From Chlamydiota bacterium (GTDB lineage: Bacteria; Chlamydiota; Chlamydiia; Chlamydiales; SLFE01): DNA of 29,169 nucleotides. Below are positions 15,126 through 23,265 of this stretch, piece by piece. The stretch is taken from positions 1-29,169 of the forward strand of contig JAAKFL010000004.1 in NCBI GenBank assembly GCA_011065065.1. Reading direction: 5' to 3'. How positions within the stretch are numbered: the first letter of the stretch is position 1; each line of letters starts with the position of its first letter. The notes under the pieces are model-generated. The model did no database searches. It was not told the origin of the DNA and saw nothing but the letters and a program-made list of their open reading frames with translations. A program made the translations under genes and the position numbers.

Positions 15126-15154
15126 TTGATAAGAATCATCAAAACCGCTAAAAT
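15126..15154 (+). promoter_or_regulatory. Candidate permease promoter
   Basis: TTGATA (15126-15131), a 17-base spacer and TAAAAT (15149-15154), 34 bases before the TTG start of the permease. Close to consensus at both elements. Confidence 0.65.
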
Positions 15155-15188
15155 TTGCTCTTATATTTCCAAGTGAGGAGAAAGAGTT

Positions 15189-16445
15189 TTGACCACCACA
15201 GCTGCTTCCCCGAAGTCAAATCTGCTACAAGCGATGCTGCTCGTGGCAGGTACCTCTATTGGTGGGGGAATGTTAGCTCTTCCTGTGGCCACTGGGATCA
15301 GTGGATTTTTCCCTTCTCTCGTTGTCATGATCCTTTGTTGGATCGCCATGACCGCCACGGGATTAATGCTTGTTGAAGTTAGTCTTTGGATGCGTGAAGG
15401 ATCTCATATGATCTCCATGTCCGGGAAGATGCTTGGCAATCCTGGACGCGTAGTCAGCTGGATTCTCTATCTTTTCATTTGCTACGCTTCCATTGTTGCC
15501 TATACAGCTGGTGGGGGGATGCAGATTGCTGAAAGTATCAAGACTATATTTGGAATTGAACTCTCCCGTGCCACGAGTTGCTTCTTGTTTTTCTTTTTGT
15601 TTGGAATGCTTGTGGATTTCGGAGCCAGAATCCTCGGCCGCGTGAATTCGGTCCTGTTTTTTGGGATGCTTGGAGCCTACTTTCTTGTGATTGGGGCAGG
15701 GGCTCCCGAAGTTCTTTTAGAAAACTTGCTTTACAATAAGTGGTCCACGGCATTCATAGGGATTCCATTGATTTTAACTTCATTTTCTTTTCAAACGATG
15801 GTGCCCAGTCTCACTCCTTTTCTCAATCGTAATCCCCAACACCTCCGTTGGTGTGTGATCGGAGGAACCACAATCACATTATGTGTCTATATCGTATGGC
15901 AATGGTTGGTACTCGGGATTGTCCCTGCAGAAGGTCCCAATGGCCTAATTCAGGCGCTTAATGAAGGTGCTATTGCGACGAATTTTATCAGTAAATCGGC
16001 ACAAAGTCCCTATGTTGTTGTGATCGCCGGATTTTTTGCCTTTTTTGCTCTTGTGACTTCATTTCTTGGAATGTCATTGGGGCTTTTTGACTTTTTATCG
16101 GATGGTTTAGGAATTCCCAAAAAGGGTTGGGGGAAAGCAAAATTAGGATTGATTATTGCTGCACCCACTCTATTTTTTGCGATTTATTTTGAAAGAGCTT
16201 TTCTTGTGGCCATGGATGCATCGGGGGGATTTGGAGATACCATTCTTAACGGAATTATCCCTGTCATGATGGTTTGGGTGGGACGATACAGAATGAATCT
16301 TCCTGGAATTATGGGGTGGATTGGAAGCCGCCCATTTCTCATTCTCGTTTGCCTTTTTTTCCTCATATCATTGGGCATTGAAGTATTGATTCACTTAGGC
16401 GTATTGTCATCGATTTACGATATTTCTGAAATTAACTTATTATAA
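15189..16445 (+). CDS. tyrP: Aromatic amino acid permease (HAAAP family, TyrP-like)
   Basis: Inner-membrane proton symporter of the hydroxy/aromatic amino acid permease family, probably importing tyrosine (or tryptophan). The 418-aa protein has about 11 membrane spans and the family's first-helix signature LLVAGTSIGGGMLALPVATG (about residues 16-35), with unwound-helix glycines typical of the APC fold. TSFSFQTMVPSLTPFL (about 197-212) is also characteristic. The start codon is TTG at 15189, with GAGGAG at 15175-15180; the first in-frame ATG (residue 15, inside the first helix) would remove part of that signature. It has its own promoter and converges on the fumarylacetoacetase gene, 95 bases apart. 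Tyrosine as substrate is inferred from family and context. Confidence 0.88.
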   Translation: MTTTAASPKSNLLQAMLLVAGTSIGGGMLALPVATGISGFFPSLVVMILCWIAMTATGLMLVEVSLWMREGSHMISMSGKMLGNPGRVVSWILYLFICYASIVAYTAGGGMQIAESIKTIFGIELSRATSCFLFFFLFGMLVDFGARILGRVNSVLFFGMLGAYFLVIGAGAPEVLLENLLYNKWSTAFIGIPLILTSFSFQTMVPSLTPFLNRNPQHLRWCVIGGTTITLCVYIVWQWLVLGIVPAEGPNGLIQALNEGAIATNFISKSAQSPYVVVIAGFFAFFALVTSFLGMSLGLFDFLSDGLGIPKKGWGKAKLGLIIAAPTLFFAIYFERAFLVAMDASGGFGDTILNGIIPVMMVWVGRYRMNLPGIMGWIGSRPFLILVCLFFLISLGIEVLIHLGVLSSIYDISEINLL

Positions 16446-16540
16446 TGAGAGAATTCATATGAGTCTAATTCTTGCGATTAAAACATTTTTTTAAGTAAGC
16501 CAATTTTTCGAATACAAAATTCCACCACAGTGGTGAATCT

Positions 16541-17905
16541 TCATCTCTTGATCACACCACAACACTCTCCAAACCCAATACGCGGATAACCAGGCTTTTT
16601 ACAAAAGGCTCTCAATGTGATTTCATCACCGTCTTCTAAGAACTTCCGCCTACTTCCATCTGGCAACCGTAATGGCTCCTTTGTAAAAGCCCCCCTTTCT
16701 ACAAGACATCCGAGACAGTCAATTTTTTCTCCCGAGACAGTTCCGCTGGCAATGAGATCACCGGCTTTAAAATTGCAACCACCACATGTATGATGAGTGA
16801 GCATCTGCGCAAAGGTCCAGTACATATCGGAGAAGTTTGTTCGAGTTATGACAACAGACTTCTCATTCTGTTCACGCATTTTTTCAGATGAAATGGCTAC
16901 TTCTAAAAAGATATTATAAGCGGCATCATCCTTGGGTTGTAAATAGGCAAGAATTTCGGGATCATCATGACTTCTAGGTGGTCCTGGGATTTTATATGGT
17001 TTTAACGCTTCGAAGGTGATTACCCAAGGACTAATAGAGGTTGCGAAGTTTTTACCATTAAATGGTCCCAAAGGTTGATATTCCCACTTTTGAATGTCTC
17101 TCGCCGACCAGTCGTTTACTAAAACAATGCCAAACAGATGTTCCTTCGCCTCAGCAATGGGTATCGGTTCACCAAGTGGAGTTCCCTTACCGATAAAAAC
17201 ACCCACTTCCAACTCGAAATCAAGTTTATCAGAAGTTTGAAATTGTGGTGCTGATGCTCCAGCGGCTAAGACCTGTCCTTTTGGACGTCGAATGTCGCTT
17301 CCACTGATCACGATTGAACTAGCACGGCCATGATAGCCAACTGGCAAGTGCCGGTAATTAGGCATCAGGGGATTGTTGGGACGAAACATTTTTCCGATGT
17401 GTTGCGCATGATTGATGGAGCTATAAAAATCAGTATAATCTCCGATTTCCGCCGGCATCAACATGTCTGCTTTTCTCATATCAACAAGTAATGCTCTTTT
17501 CAACCTCTGGTGGTCTTGGATAGTAGGATTACTTTCATCTAACAAACCGCTAATGCTGTGCCTGGTGGCTTTCCATTGTCTTTTGTCGAGGTTCATAAAG
17601 GCATTGAGAGTCGGTTCCATGAGTGCCAATTGAGTTTCTTTGGGAAGATTTTTTAGAAGACCTTCCTGAACGCATCTCTTAACGTCCAAAATCTGATTTC
17701 CAATAGCCACACCGATTCTCGGAGTTTCCTGGCTGTTCTTTCTTTTGAAAACACCATAGGGCAGATTTTGGATCGGAAAATCTGTGGAGGGATGATTAGC
17801 GCTTAAAACCCAGCTTCTTCTTTCTGGGTCAATTGTCCAATCCTCAGCAATAATAGAAGAAAATGTGAATACAAACGAGATGAAAATAAGAAAACGAGTC
17901 AACAT
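16541..17905 (-). CDS. fah: Fumarylacetoacetase with N-terminal signal peptide
   Basis: Hydrolyses 4-fumarylacetoacetate to fumarate and acetoacetate, the last step of tyrosine catabolism. The 454-aa protein matches FAH along its length: SWVLSANHPSTDFPIQNLPYG, the DYTDFYSSINHAQHIG motif with the catalytic His, VGYHGRASSIVISG, KLDFELEVGVFIGKG with metal-binding Glu residues, VNDWSARDIQKWEYQPLGPF and GGCNFKAGDLIASGTVSGE. Unusually it begins with MLTRFLIFISFVFTFSSIIA, a textbook signal peptide with likely cleavage before Glu21; the enzyme is cytosolic elsewhere. The start is well supported: AAGGA lies 7 bases upstream, and no Met occurs between the signal region and the conserved core. I see no genes for the earlier tyrosine-catabolic steps here. 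Confidence 0.93.
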   Translation of the reverse strand: MLTRFLIFISFVFTFSSIIAEDWTIDPERRSWVLSANHPSTDFPIQNLPYGVFKRKNSQETPRIGVAIGNQILDVKRCVQEGLLKNLPKETQLALMEPTLNAFMNLDKRQWKATRHSISGLLDESNPTIQDHQRLKRALLVDMRKADMLMPAEIGDYTDFYSSINHAQHIGKMFRPNNPLMPNYRHLPVGYHGRASSIVISGSDIRRPKGQVLAAGASAPQFQTSDKLDFELEVGVFIGKGTPLGEPIPIAEAKEHLFGIVLVNDWSARDIQKWEYQPLGPFNGKNFATSISPWVITFEALKPYKIPGPPRSHDDPEILAYLQPKDDAAYNIFLEVAISSEKMREQNEKSVVITRTNFSDMYWTFAQMLTHHTCGGCNFKAGDLIASGTVSGEKIDCLGCLVERGAFTKEPLRLPDGSRRKFLEDGDEITLRAFCKKPGYPRIGFGECCGVIKR

Positions 17906-18155
17906 AAGTCTATCCTTGGAAAATGTTTTTCAAAATGAATAACATTTTTTTTAAAGGTTCGCAAGTTATGAATTACCCTCCTTTAAAAACACATTTTTCC
18001 TATGAATATTTATAACTCACTGATGTTGAGTTAGATAAGTTTATTTATATAGGCATTAATCAGAAATATTTAATTTTTAATAGTTTATTTAAAAAAAACA
18101 TAATTAAATAGTTTAATTTATGCAATTATTATAAAAATATAATGATTTTGTAATC

Positions 18156-18184
18156 TTGATATATTATAATTAATTGTTTATAAT
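18156..18184 (+). promoter_or_regulatory. Strong candidate promoter of the 1222-aa gene
   Basis: TTGATA (18156-18161), a 17-base spacer and a perfect TATAAT (18179-18184), with ATG 18207 and a GGAGGAG ribosome site just downstream. The divergent 17906-18206 gap is very AT-rich. It also has a 7-bp inverted repeat TAACTCA/TGAGTTA (18013-18033) that could be an operator or hairpin. I see no gene in the gap. Confidence 0.65.
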
Positions 18185-18206
18185 TAATAAATTGCAGGAG
18201 GAGATT

Positions 18207-21200
18207 ATGATTTCTTTTAATTCTGAAGATGCCAAAATTTTCAATCAGCAAAATACTCTGATTAACAGGGACGGGAAAGATTTATCGGAAGCCTATAAGG
18301 ATAAGTCACTTGTAGAGAAATTTAATAAGACACATGCATCCACAATGAAGGTCTTTTCGTCATTAACCACAGACCCTATGGAAGGATCAGCGCTTATAGA
18401 TATGAAAATTAATTTGTTAGATGAAGATAATCTTATTTTTAAGTTGGGTGAAGAGATGTCACTTTTAGGCGGGATGGTTAAACCAGAACACAGAAGTATT
18501 TATAACGATGTTTTTAAATTTGGCGATCGATGGGCTGATAAAATCGCTGAAATGATCGATCAATCACCAGAGGATCGTAAGGAAGTTTTAGAAAATCTGA
18601 AAAAATATCCTGAATTCTATTCGACTGTTTTGAATCGGGTGAGAAATAAAGAAAATGCTCAGAATTTTTATCCTAATAGATTGATACAGTTTGCAACTGG
18701 TGATGCGGAATTGAACCGTCAAGTTGTAAAGCTAATAGCTTCTGATCTATTTAACTTTATGATTTATGCTCCGATTGCAGAAATTATGGAAGAATTTGGA
18801 TTTGATGAAGGATTAAAAAAGGAACTTGTTAATTTAATTAAGGATGATGAAGATAACAGAAGTTTTTTAATCGATTATTATTCTGAATTTGAAATTAGCG
18901 ACGATCAATTTAATTATGAAATGGCTTTGTATTTCCTCGAGAAAATGCAGATAGGTTATTTTTGCAGGTTTGTTCACAATTTAGAGATTCGTGATGAAGC
19001 TCTGAACAAGAAGCTTATCTCTAAAATCCTCGAGAAGCCCGGAGGGTTAGGTGCAGTTGTTGACTCCGAAAAATTTTACTTCGAGGATTTCGAGGATTTG
19101 GAGTTTAAAAAAAGTTTCGTAAAAGAAGCTGTCAATAAAGGGAAAAATAGAGTCTTAGATAAAATTGATATCAGTGCCATAGATGATCCTGATTTTCATA
19201 GGGAAGTGGCTTCAAGTATGCTTCAAAATCAGTCGGGAAAGGTAATTCTAATAAGACAAATCGATAAATTTAATCTTGATCGTGAATCTAAAAAGTCGAT
19301 TTTTATTGAGTTAATAACAGCTGGTGAAATAAGCGAACGTGCAAGTCAGGAAATTGATAGGTTTGGATTTGATGACCTTACATTAAAGGAGATCGCCAAT
19401 CAAATTGTTTTAGAACCAATGGGCGCTTTACGTATTGCTCAGATTTACCCTAAATTTCATATCAACGATTTGACTGAAACCAAAGATTTGGCGTTGAAGA
19501 TTGTCGAGCAGGAGTTTGGTGCTTACTCATTAGCCTGCTCTATTCAAAATTTCGATTTCGGAGAAGACTTGGATTTTAAAAGAGAACTCGCTCAAAAAAT
19601 TGTTCAATCTCCATCGGGTGCCTTAGGCTTAAGTAGCCTCAAATCTTGGGATGATTTTGGAATTACAGATCTGAAGGGGAAGCAGGATTTAATAAAACAA
19701 ATTGTAGCTTTTGAAGAAATATACGGAGAAGCTCCTGAAATTTTTAACAATCATATAAAACCATGCATTGAGGGTGATAGGGAATTCCTCAATGAAATTA
19801 GGGAATTGATGATACAAACCGAAGCTGGGACTTTCTGCTTAGGAGAAAATATTGATGAAATCTCAGGAGATGATTTGGAGTTTAAAAAGAGAGTCATCAC
19901 TCGATTGGCAGATTTTGAAAAAGGTGCCGTAGCGATTGTGGGAAATGAGATTGCGATTGATGATAAAGATTTTATGAATCACATTCTGTTTAAAGTATTA
20001 AAATTTAATGATTTGAAGTTTTATCACCCATCAAAAATTCAGTCACTTGGAGTCGATGGTGAATTTTTGAACTACTTTGCAGAACACAATAGTAACCAAA
20101 CCAAGCTTTCAAAATGGGAACCGAAATCAAGATTCGATCCAAAACTCATCAGTCAAATTGCAGGGATCGAACATAAGGAAACTAAGGAAAATCTTAGTCA
20201 TTGGCTTTTTTATTGGGGTGCTTGCGGTGATTTTCATCAAATGCCGGAAGAAAGAAGAGATCAATTTTTTGGCAAAGAGTTGCTTGAACCAGTCTATAAA
20301 ATCAGAAATCACGAAATGCGTTTGAATCTAGTCGAACACCTGACTCATATTTTTGCGAATGCTTCGGATGAAGATTACAAAGCATTTTTGACTCGATATA
20401 AGAAATCTTCAGTGAGTACACGCGCATTAGAGATTATGTTGACATCACTCGAATTAGATGAAGTCAGTTTCGGCTCTGAATTACATTCAGGGTTAAAAAA
20501 GAAATTATCGAAATTTTTAAGAGATGGCACGAATCGGGTGCTATTTCTTCAAACCCTTCAGGCGTTATCTCAGAGTCCTGAAGTCACCCCTGGACAAATC
20601 GTCACAGTCGTCGACTATTTGAGTCATTTTTCTGGAAAACCCCTGCTTTCTGAACTGAGATGCTTTTCTGGTTTAGAGAAATTTCAGCGTCTTGGTGATC
20701 TTACAGATCCTCCTACTTCTTTCGAAGAACCAAAATGGATACGAAACCATTTACTGGAAGTATTTGAGGATTGTCTCGAAGGTTTTGTACTTTCAGATTC
20801 TGAACAGAAAGAATTTGATGCTGCTTTTATTCATTCCAGAATGCCTGAGGCGCTTCCTGTCTACGTTGCAGGATTACAAAAGTTGCATGACCGTGATCGA
20901 GTTCCAGTGATGAAAACAATTTCGGATTACATCAAAGATGTTACCAGTGGGGCTTTTCCTGATCGCAGATATGAAGATTCTGTTCACCTTGATCGAATAT
21001 ATGAATCGAAAGAAGGTCTCAAGGAAATGTGGGAAAAGGGGATGAGTCCAATTGATCTATCCGATTATGTTCAAAAAGAAGAAGAGAAAATAGAGCTAAA
21101 TTTTAGAGAATTGATCTCGATGAAATTAAAGGACCGCCACCTTCCTGTTGAACGATTGCCTAAATTAGGGGCTCTTCTTAGAGGTGAAGAATTCGGAGGA

Positions 21201-21875
21201 GAACAGGATCGGAACTACCAGGTGGTTGAGAATATGCTTTGTGATTTATGCGAGAAAAAGTATTCAAATAAGGGACTGCAGGGAAAGCTCACAACGTTAC
21301 GAAAAAAAATGGTGAAAGCAGATTCTCGAAGTGAGTTTTTAAATGATATTGATGCCTTTCGAGATGCGCTGAAACCCAAGAAAACTGGGATTGAAGGGTG
21401 GAAGATTGTGGATTCTGATGATCCTATTGATCTTCTTCTTTCTGGAACAGAGGTTGCAGGAAGTTGTCAAAGAATTTCAGGACAACCGTCTTTAAATAAA
21501 GCTTTGATGGGTTATGTGATGGATGGAAAGCATCGCATGCTCGCAATTAAAGATAAAAATGGAAGGGTCATGGGGAGGCTAATTCTAAGGCTACTTTGGG
21601 ATGAAAAGAACGGGAAACCGGTACTCTTTTTCGAAAGGGTTTATCCCAATACGTTACAAAAGTCTTATCAGCGTATTTTGAAAGACGTTGCCATTGCACG
21701 GGCTGATGAATTGGGTGTCGATCTTGTGTCGAAAGAAACAATTTCTGATACATTTTATGAGGGGACGGTTGAGAGTTTAGGAACAAAGGAGAATGTGCCC
21801 TTCGAGTATTGCGATGCAACACGGGGTATCGAAATCGGTCCATTCAGAATCAGAGGCTGTTATAAGCTTAATTAA
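18207..21875 (+). CDS. Large helical-repeat protein with conserved-looking C-terminal Cys domain (unknown function)
   Basis: A 1222-aa soluble protein without signal peptide or membrane span. ATG 18207 is chosen over 18174 because GGAGGAG lies immediately upstream. Residues about 195-600 form roughly ten degenerate repeats of 36-40 residues with the pattern (D/E)-DLEFK-ELA-KIV-(S)GA-L-(I/F)-F-I, each apparently a helical hairpin, predicting an alpha solenoid. A middle helical region follows (about 600-1060). The C-terminal 140 residues look like a compact alpha/beta domain: SGTEVAGSCQRISG (Cys1087), GYVMDGKHRMLAI (His1109), GRVMGRLILRLLW and PVLFFERVYPN (Glu1143). I have seen similar SCQR-type tails on repeat proteins of environmental chlamydiae, but know no assigned activity. 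A host-directed effector is plausible by architecture only. The gene is more AT-rich than its neighbours and has its own promoter. Confidence 0.85.
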   Translation: MISFNSEDAKIFNQQNTLINRDGKDLSEAYKDKSLVEKFNKTHASTMKVFSSLTTDPMEGSALIDMKINLLDEDNLIFKLGEEMSLLGGMVKPEHRSIYNDVFKFGDRWADKIAEMIDQSPEDRKEVLENLKKYPEFYSTVLNRVRNKENAQNFYPNRLIQFATGDAELNRQVVKLIASDLFNFMIYAPIAEIMEEFGFDEGLKKELVNLIKDDEDNRSFLIDYYSEFEISDDQFNYEMALYFLEKMQIGYFCRFVHNLEIRDEALNKKLISKILEKPGGLGAVVDSEKFYFEDFEDLEFKKSFVKEAVNKGKNRVLDKIDISAIDDPDFHREVASSMLQNQSGKVILIRQIDKFNLDRESKKSIFIELITAGEISERASQEIDRFGFDDLTLKEIANQIVLEPMGALRIAQIYPKFHINDLTETKDLALKIVEQEFGAYSLACSIQNFDFGEDLDFKRELAQKIVQSPSGALGLSSLKSWDDFGITDLKGKQDLIKQIVAFEEIYGEAPEIFNNHIKPCIEGDREFLNEIRELMIQTEAGTFCLGENIDEISGDDLEFKKRVITRLADFEKGAVAIVGNEIAIDDKDFMNHILFKVLKFNDLKFYHPSKIQSLGVDGEFLNYFAEHNSNQTKLSKWEPKSRFDPKLISQIAGIEHKETKENLSHWLFYWGACGDFHQMPEERRDQFFGKELLEPVYKIRNHEMRLNLVEHLTHIFANASDEDYKAFLTRYKKSSVSTRALEIMLTSLELDEVSFGSELHSGLKKKLSKFLRDGTNRVLFLQTLQALSQSPEVTPGQIVTVVDYLSHFSGKPLLSELRCFSGLEKFQRLGDLTDPPTSFEEPKWIRNHLLEVFEDCLEGFVLSDSEQKEFDAAFIHSRMPEALPVYVAGLQKLHDRDRVPVMKTISDYIKDVTSGAFPDRRYEDSVHLDRIYESKEGLKEMWEKGMSPIDLSDYVQKEEEKIELNFRELISMKLKDRHLPVERLPKLGALLRGEEFGGEQDRNYQVVENMLCDLCEKKYSNKGLQGKLTTLRKKMVKADSRSEFLNDIDAFRDALKPKKTGIEGWKIVDSDDPIDLLLSGTEVAGSCQRISGQPSLNKALMGYVMDGKHRMLAIKDKNGRVMGRLILRLLWDEKNGKPVLFFERVYPNTLQKSYQRILKDVAIARADELGVDLVSKETISDTFYEGTVESLGTKENVPFEYCDATRGIEIGPFRIRGCYKLN

Positions 21876-22183
21876 CTTCTTGGAGCCCCGAGCGGCTTTC
21901 GGCGCTAATATCATGAAGTAAACATAGCAGGGCTGAAAGCCCGATATTTGTCAGCCCAGGCAGTAGCGGAGCGGAGGCCTGGGACAGACAGCATCCCTAA
22001 AAATTCTGAGCCCTGAAAGGGTGACATTACCCGCGGTCAATGTCACCCTTTCAGGGCTTATTTTTTTTCATTCGTTTTCCCAGGCCTCCACTTCGTTACT
22101 GCCTGGGCTGACAGATGTCTGGCTTTCAGCCCTGCTATGTTTACTCAGAAGTGCGCAGGCTTGCCTGCGCACTCCAAGAAATT
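21875..22183. mobile_element. MITE-like repeat element, copy B (inverted relative to A)
   Basis: About 309 bases. The short ends are inverted repeats, ACTTCTTGGAG (21875-21885) and CTCCAAGAAAT (22173-22183), matching at 10 of 11 positions. Inside are the same nested palindromes as copy A, with a central AGCCCTGAAAGGGTGAC hairpin. The left flank is the exact reverse complement of the right flank of copy A over 22 bases, and the right flank resembles the complement of A's left flank (GTTTACTC, AGTGC, CAGGCTTGCC). Its first base is the last base of the upstream stop codon. It fills the 327-base gap before the ACT gene; no coding region is visible. Confidence 0.8.
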
Positions 22184-22202
22184 TTTAGGGCCACAGGGAT
22201 TG

Positions 22203-22577
22203 CTAATATGTTTTCATGAGAAACTTTTCTGAAAGCGCTTGTGTCGCACAATCCAAATTTTCTTTTTTCACAAGAATATAATCCGTATCAAATGTGGAAA
22301 TCGCAAAAATACTGATCCCTGCATCAGCCAAAACTGCTGAAATCTGAGCTAATATTCCGACTAACGAAAAATCAAGGGGGCCTGCCACTTTCAACAGGTT
22401 CCAATTCAATTCACATTTTGCACCCGATGGCTCATTTCCAACATGACAGATCACTGATAATTCATCTTCAGTTTTAGTCACTGAGATAAACCCATCTTGC
22501 ATGATAGGAATTTCTGAAGATGGTTCCAAGCGACATATCGAATAATCACCTGGCATTAATGTCAGGTCAATCTTCAT
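22203..22577 (-). CDS. ACT-domain protein in the arginine operon
   Basis: A 124-aa cytosolic protein of the small double-ACT type found in many bacteria. Its N-terminal half (KIDLTLMPGDYSICRLEPSS, DGFISVTKTEDELSVIC) and C-terminal ACT half (GPLDFSLVGILAQISAVLADAGISIFAISTFDTDYILVK spread over about residues 71-109) follow the pattern of the ACT_7 group. That group also includes the arginine sensor domain of eukaryotic CASTOR1. ACT domains bind small ligands, usually amino acids, at their interfaces. It is the last gene of the argR-artJ-glnP-glnQ run and its start overlaps the glnQ end by 11 bases, so it is co-expressed with arginine uptake. A role in sensing or tuning arginine is inference; no catalytic domain is attached. 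Confidence 0.8.
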   Translation of the reverse strand: MKIDLTLMPGDYSICRLEPSSEIPIMQDGFISVTKTEDELSVICHVGNEPSGAKCELNWNLLKVAGPLDFSLVGILAQISAVLADAGISIFAISTFDTDYILVKKENLDCATQALSEKFLMKTY

Positions 22578-23265
22578 AAGGTGTTTCTCCTAAAAGATAA
22601 GATTGAATTCTGGGACTATTTTCTAAATTTTTTGATGTCGCTGATTCCACTATTTGCCCATCCTCCATTAAATGCACAGTACAATCCATATATTGAATCA
22701 TGGCAATGTCATGTGTGGTGATCAAGACACTATAGCCTTGGTGTGACAATTTTTTTATTTGCTCAATGGCTTGAATTGTGGATCGCGGATCCAGTGCAGA
22801 TGTAGGTTCGTCCATACACAAGACCGAGGGTCCCATTGCCATGGCCCTAGAGATCGCAAGCCTCTGTTTTTGTCCACCAGATAACTCTGCAGGAAAAGAT
22901 TTCGCGTATTCAGTAAGATCAAATCTGTAAAGTAAATCAAAGGCAATCTGCTTGGCCTCTTCGTCACTTTTCATCGCGCTTACCTTTAATGGAACCGTGA
23001 TGTTTTGTACAGCACTTAAGTGATCAAAAAGGTGATAGCCTTGAAAAACCATGCCGATGTCGTTGAAATCGACTGGAGTTCCGTTAATCGTGATATCTCC
23101 TTCGTCATAGGATTCCAGATTGTTTAAGACACGTAAAAGAGTGGATTTCCCAACACCAGAATGACCTAATAATACTGCGATTTCTCCTTTTTTCATAGAG
23201 AAGTTAACGCTTTTCAAAATGGCTTTTGAACCATATTTTTTACATAAATTATGACAGTGAAACAT
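22567..23265 (-). CDS. glnQ: Amino acid ABC transporter ATP-binding protein (GlnQ-type)
   Basis: ATPase of the polar amino acid ABC importer formed with the neighbouring permease and binding protein, at the cytosolic face of the inner membrane. The 232-aa protein has Walker A GHSGVGKST, Q-loop VFQGYHLFDHLSAVQN, ABC signature LSGGQKQRLAISRA, Walker B VLCMDEPTSALDP and the switch His in TTHD. I chose ATG 23265 rather than 23283 because GAGGAGGT lies just upstream of it and the protein then starts with the family-typical MFHCHNLCKKYG. The start overlaps the end of the permease gene by 17 bases. Arginine as substrate is inferred from argR and operator context. Confidence 0.94.
   Translation of the reverse strand: MFHCHNLCKKYGSKAILKSVNFSMKKGEIAVLLGHSGVGKSTLLRVLNNLESYDEGDITINGTPVDFNDIGMVFQGYHLFDHLSAVQNITVPLKVSAMKSDEEAKQIAFDLLYRFDLTEYAKSFPAELSGGQKQRLAISRAMAMGPSVLCMDEPTSALDPRSTIQAIEQIKKLSHQGYSVLITTHDIAMIQYMDCTVHLMEDGQIVESATSKNLENSPRIQSYLLGETPYED

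Noticed and set aside
16519..16538. Palindrome ATTCCACCACAGTGGTGAAT between the permease and fah genes
   Set aside because: Stem halves are 6-9 bases with a one-base centre, too tight for an RNA hairpin and without T-run on either strand; no evidence for an operator in a convergent gap.
10476..22183. Elements A and B as ends of a composite transposon
   Set aside because: No transposase or recombinase gene lies between them, and the segment contains ordinary chlamydial-type genes such as pepA.
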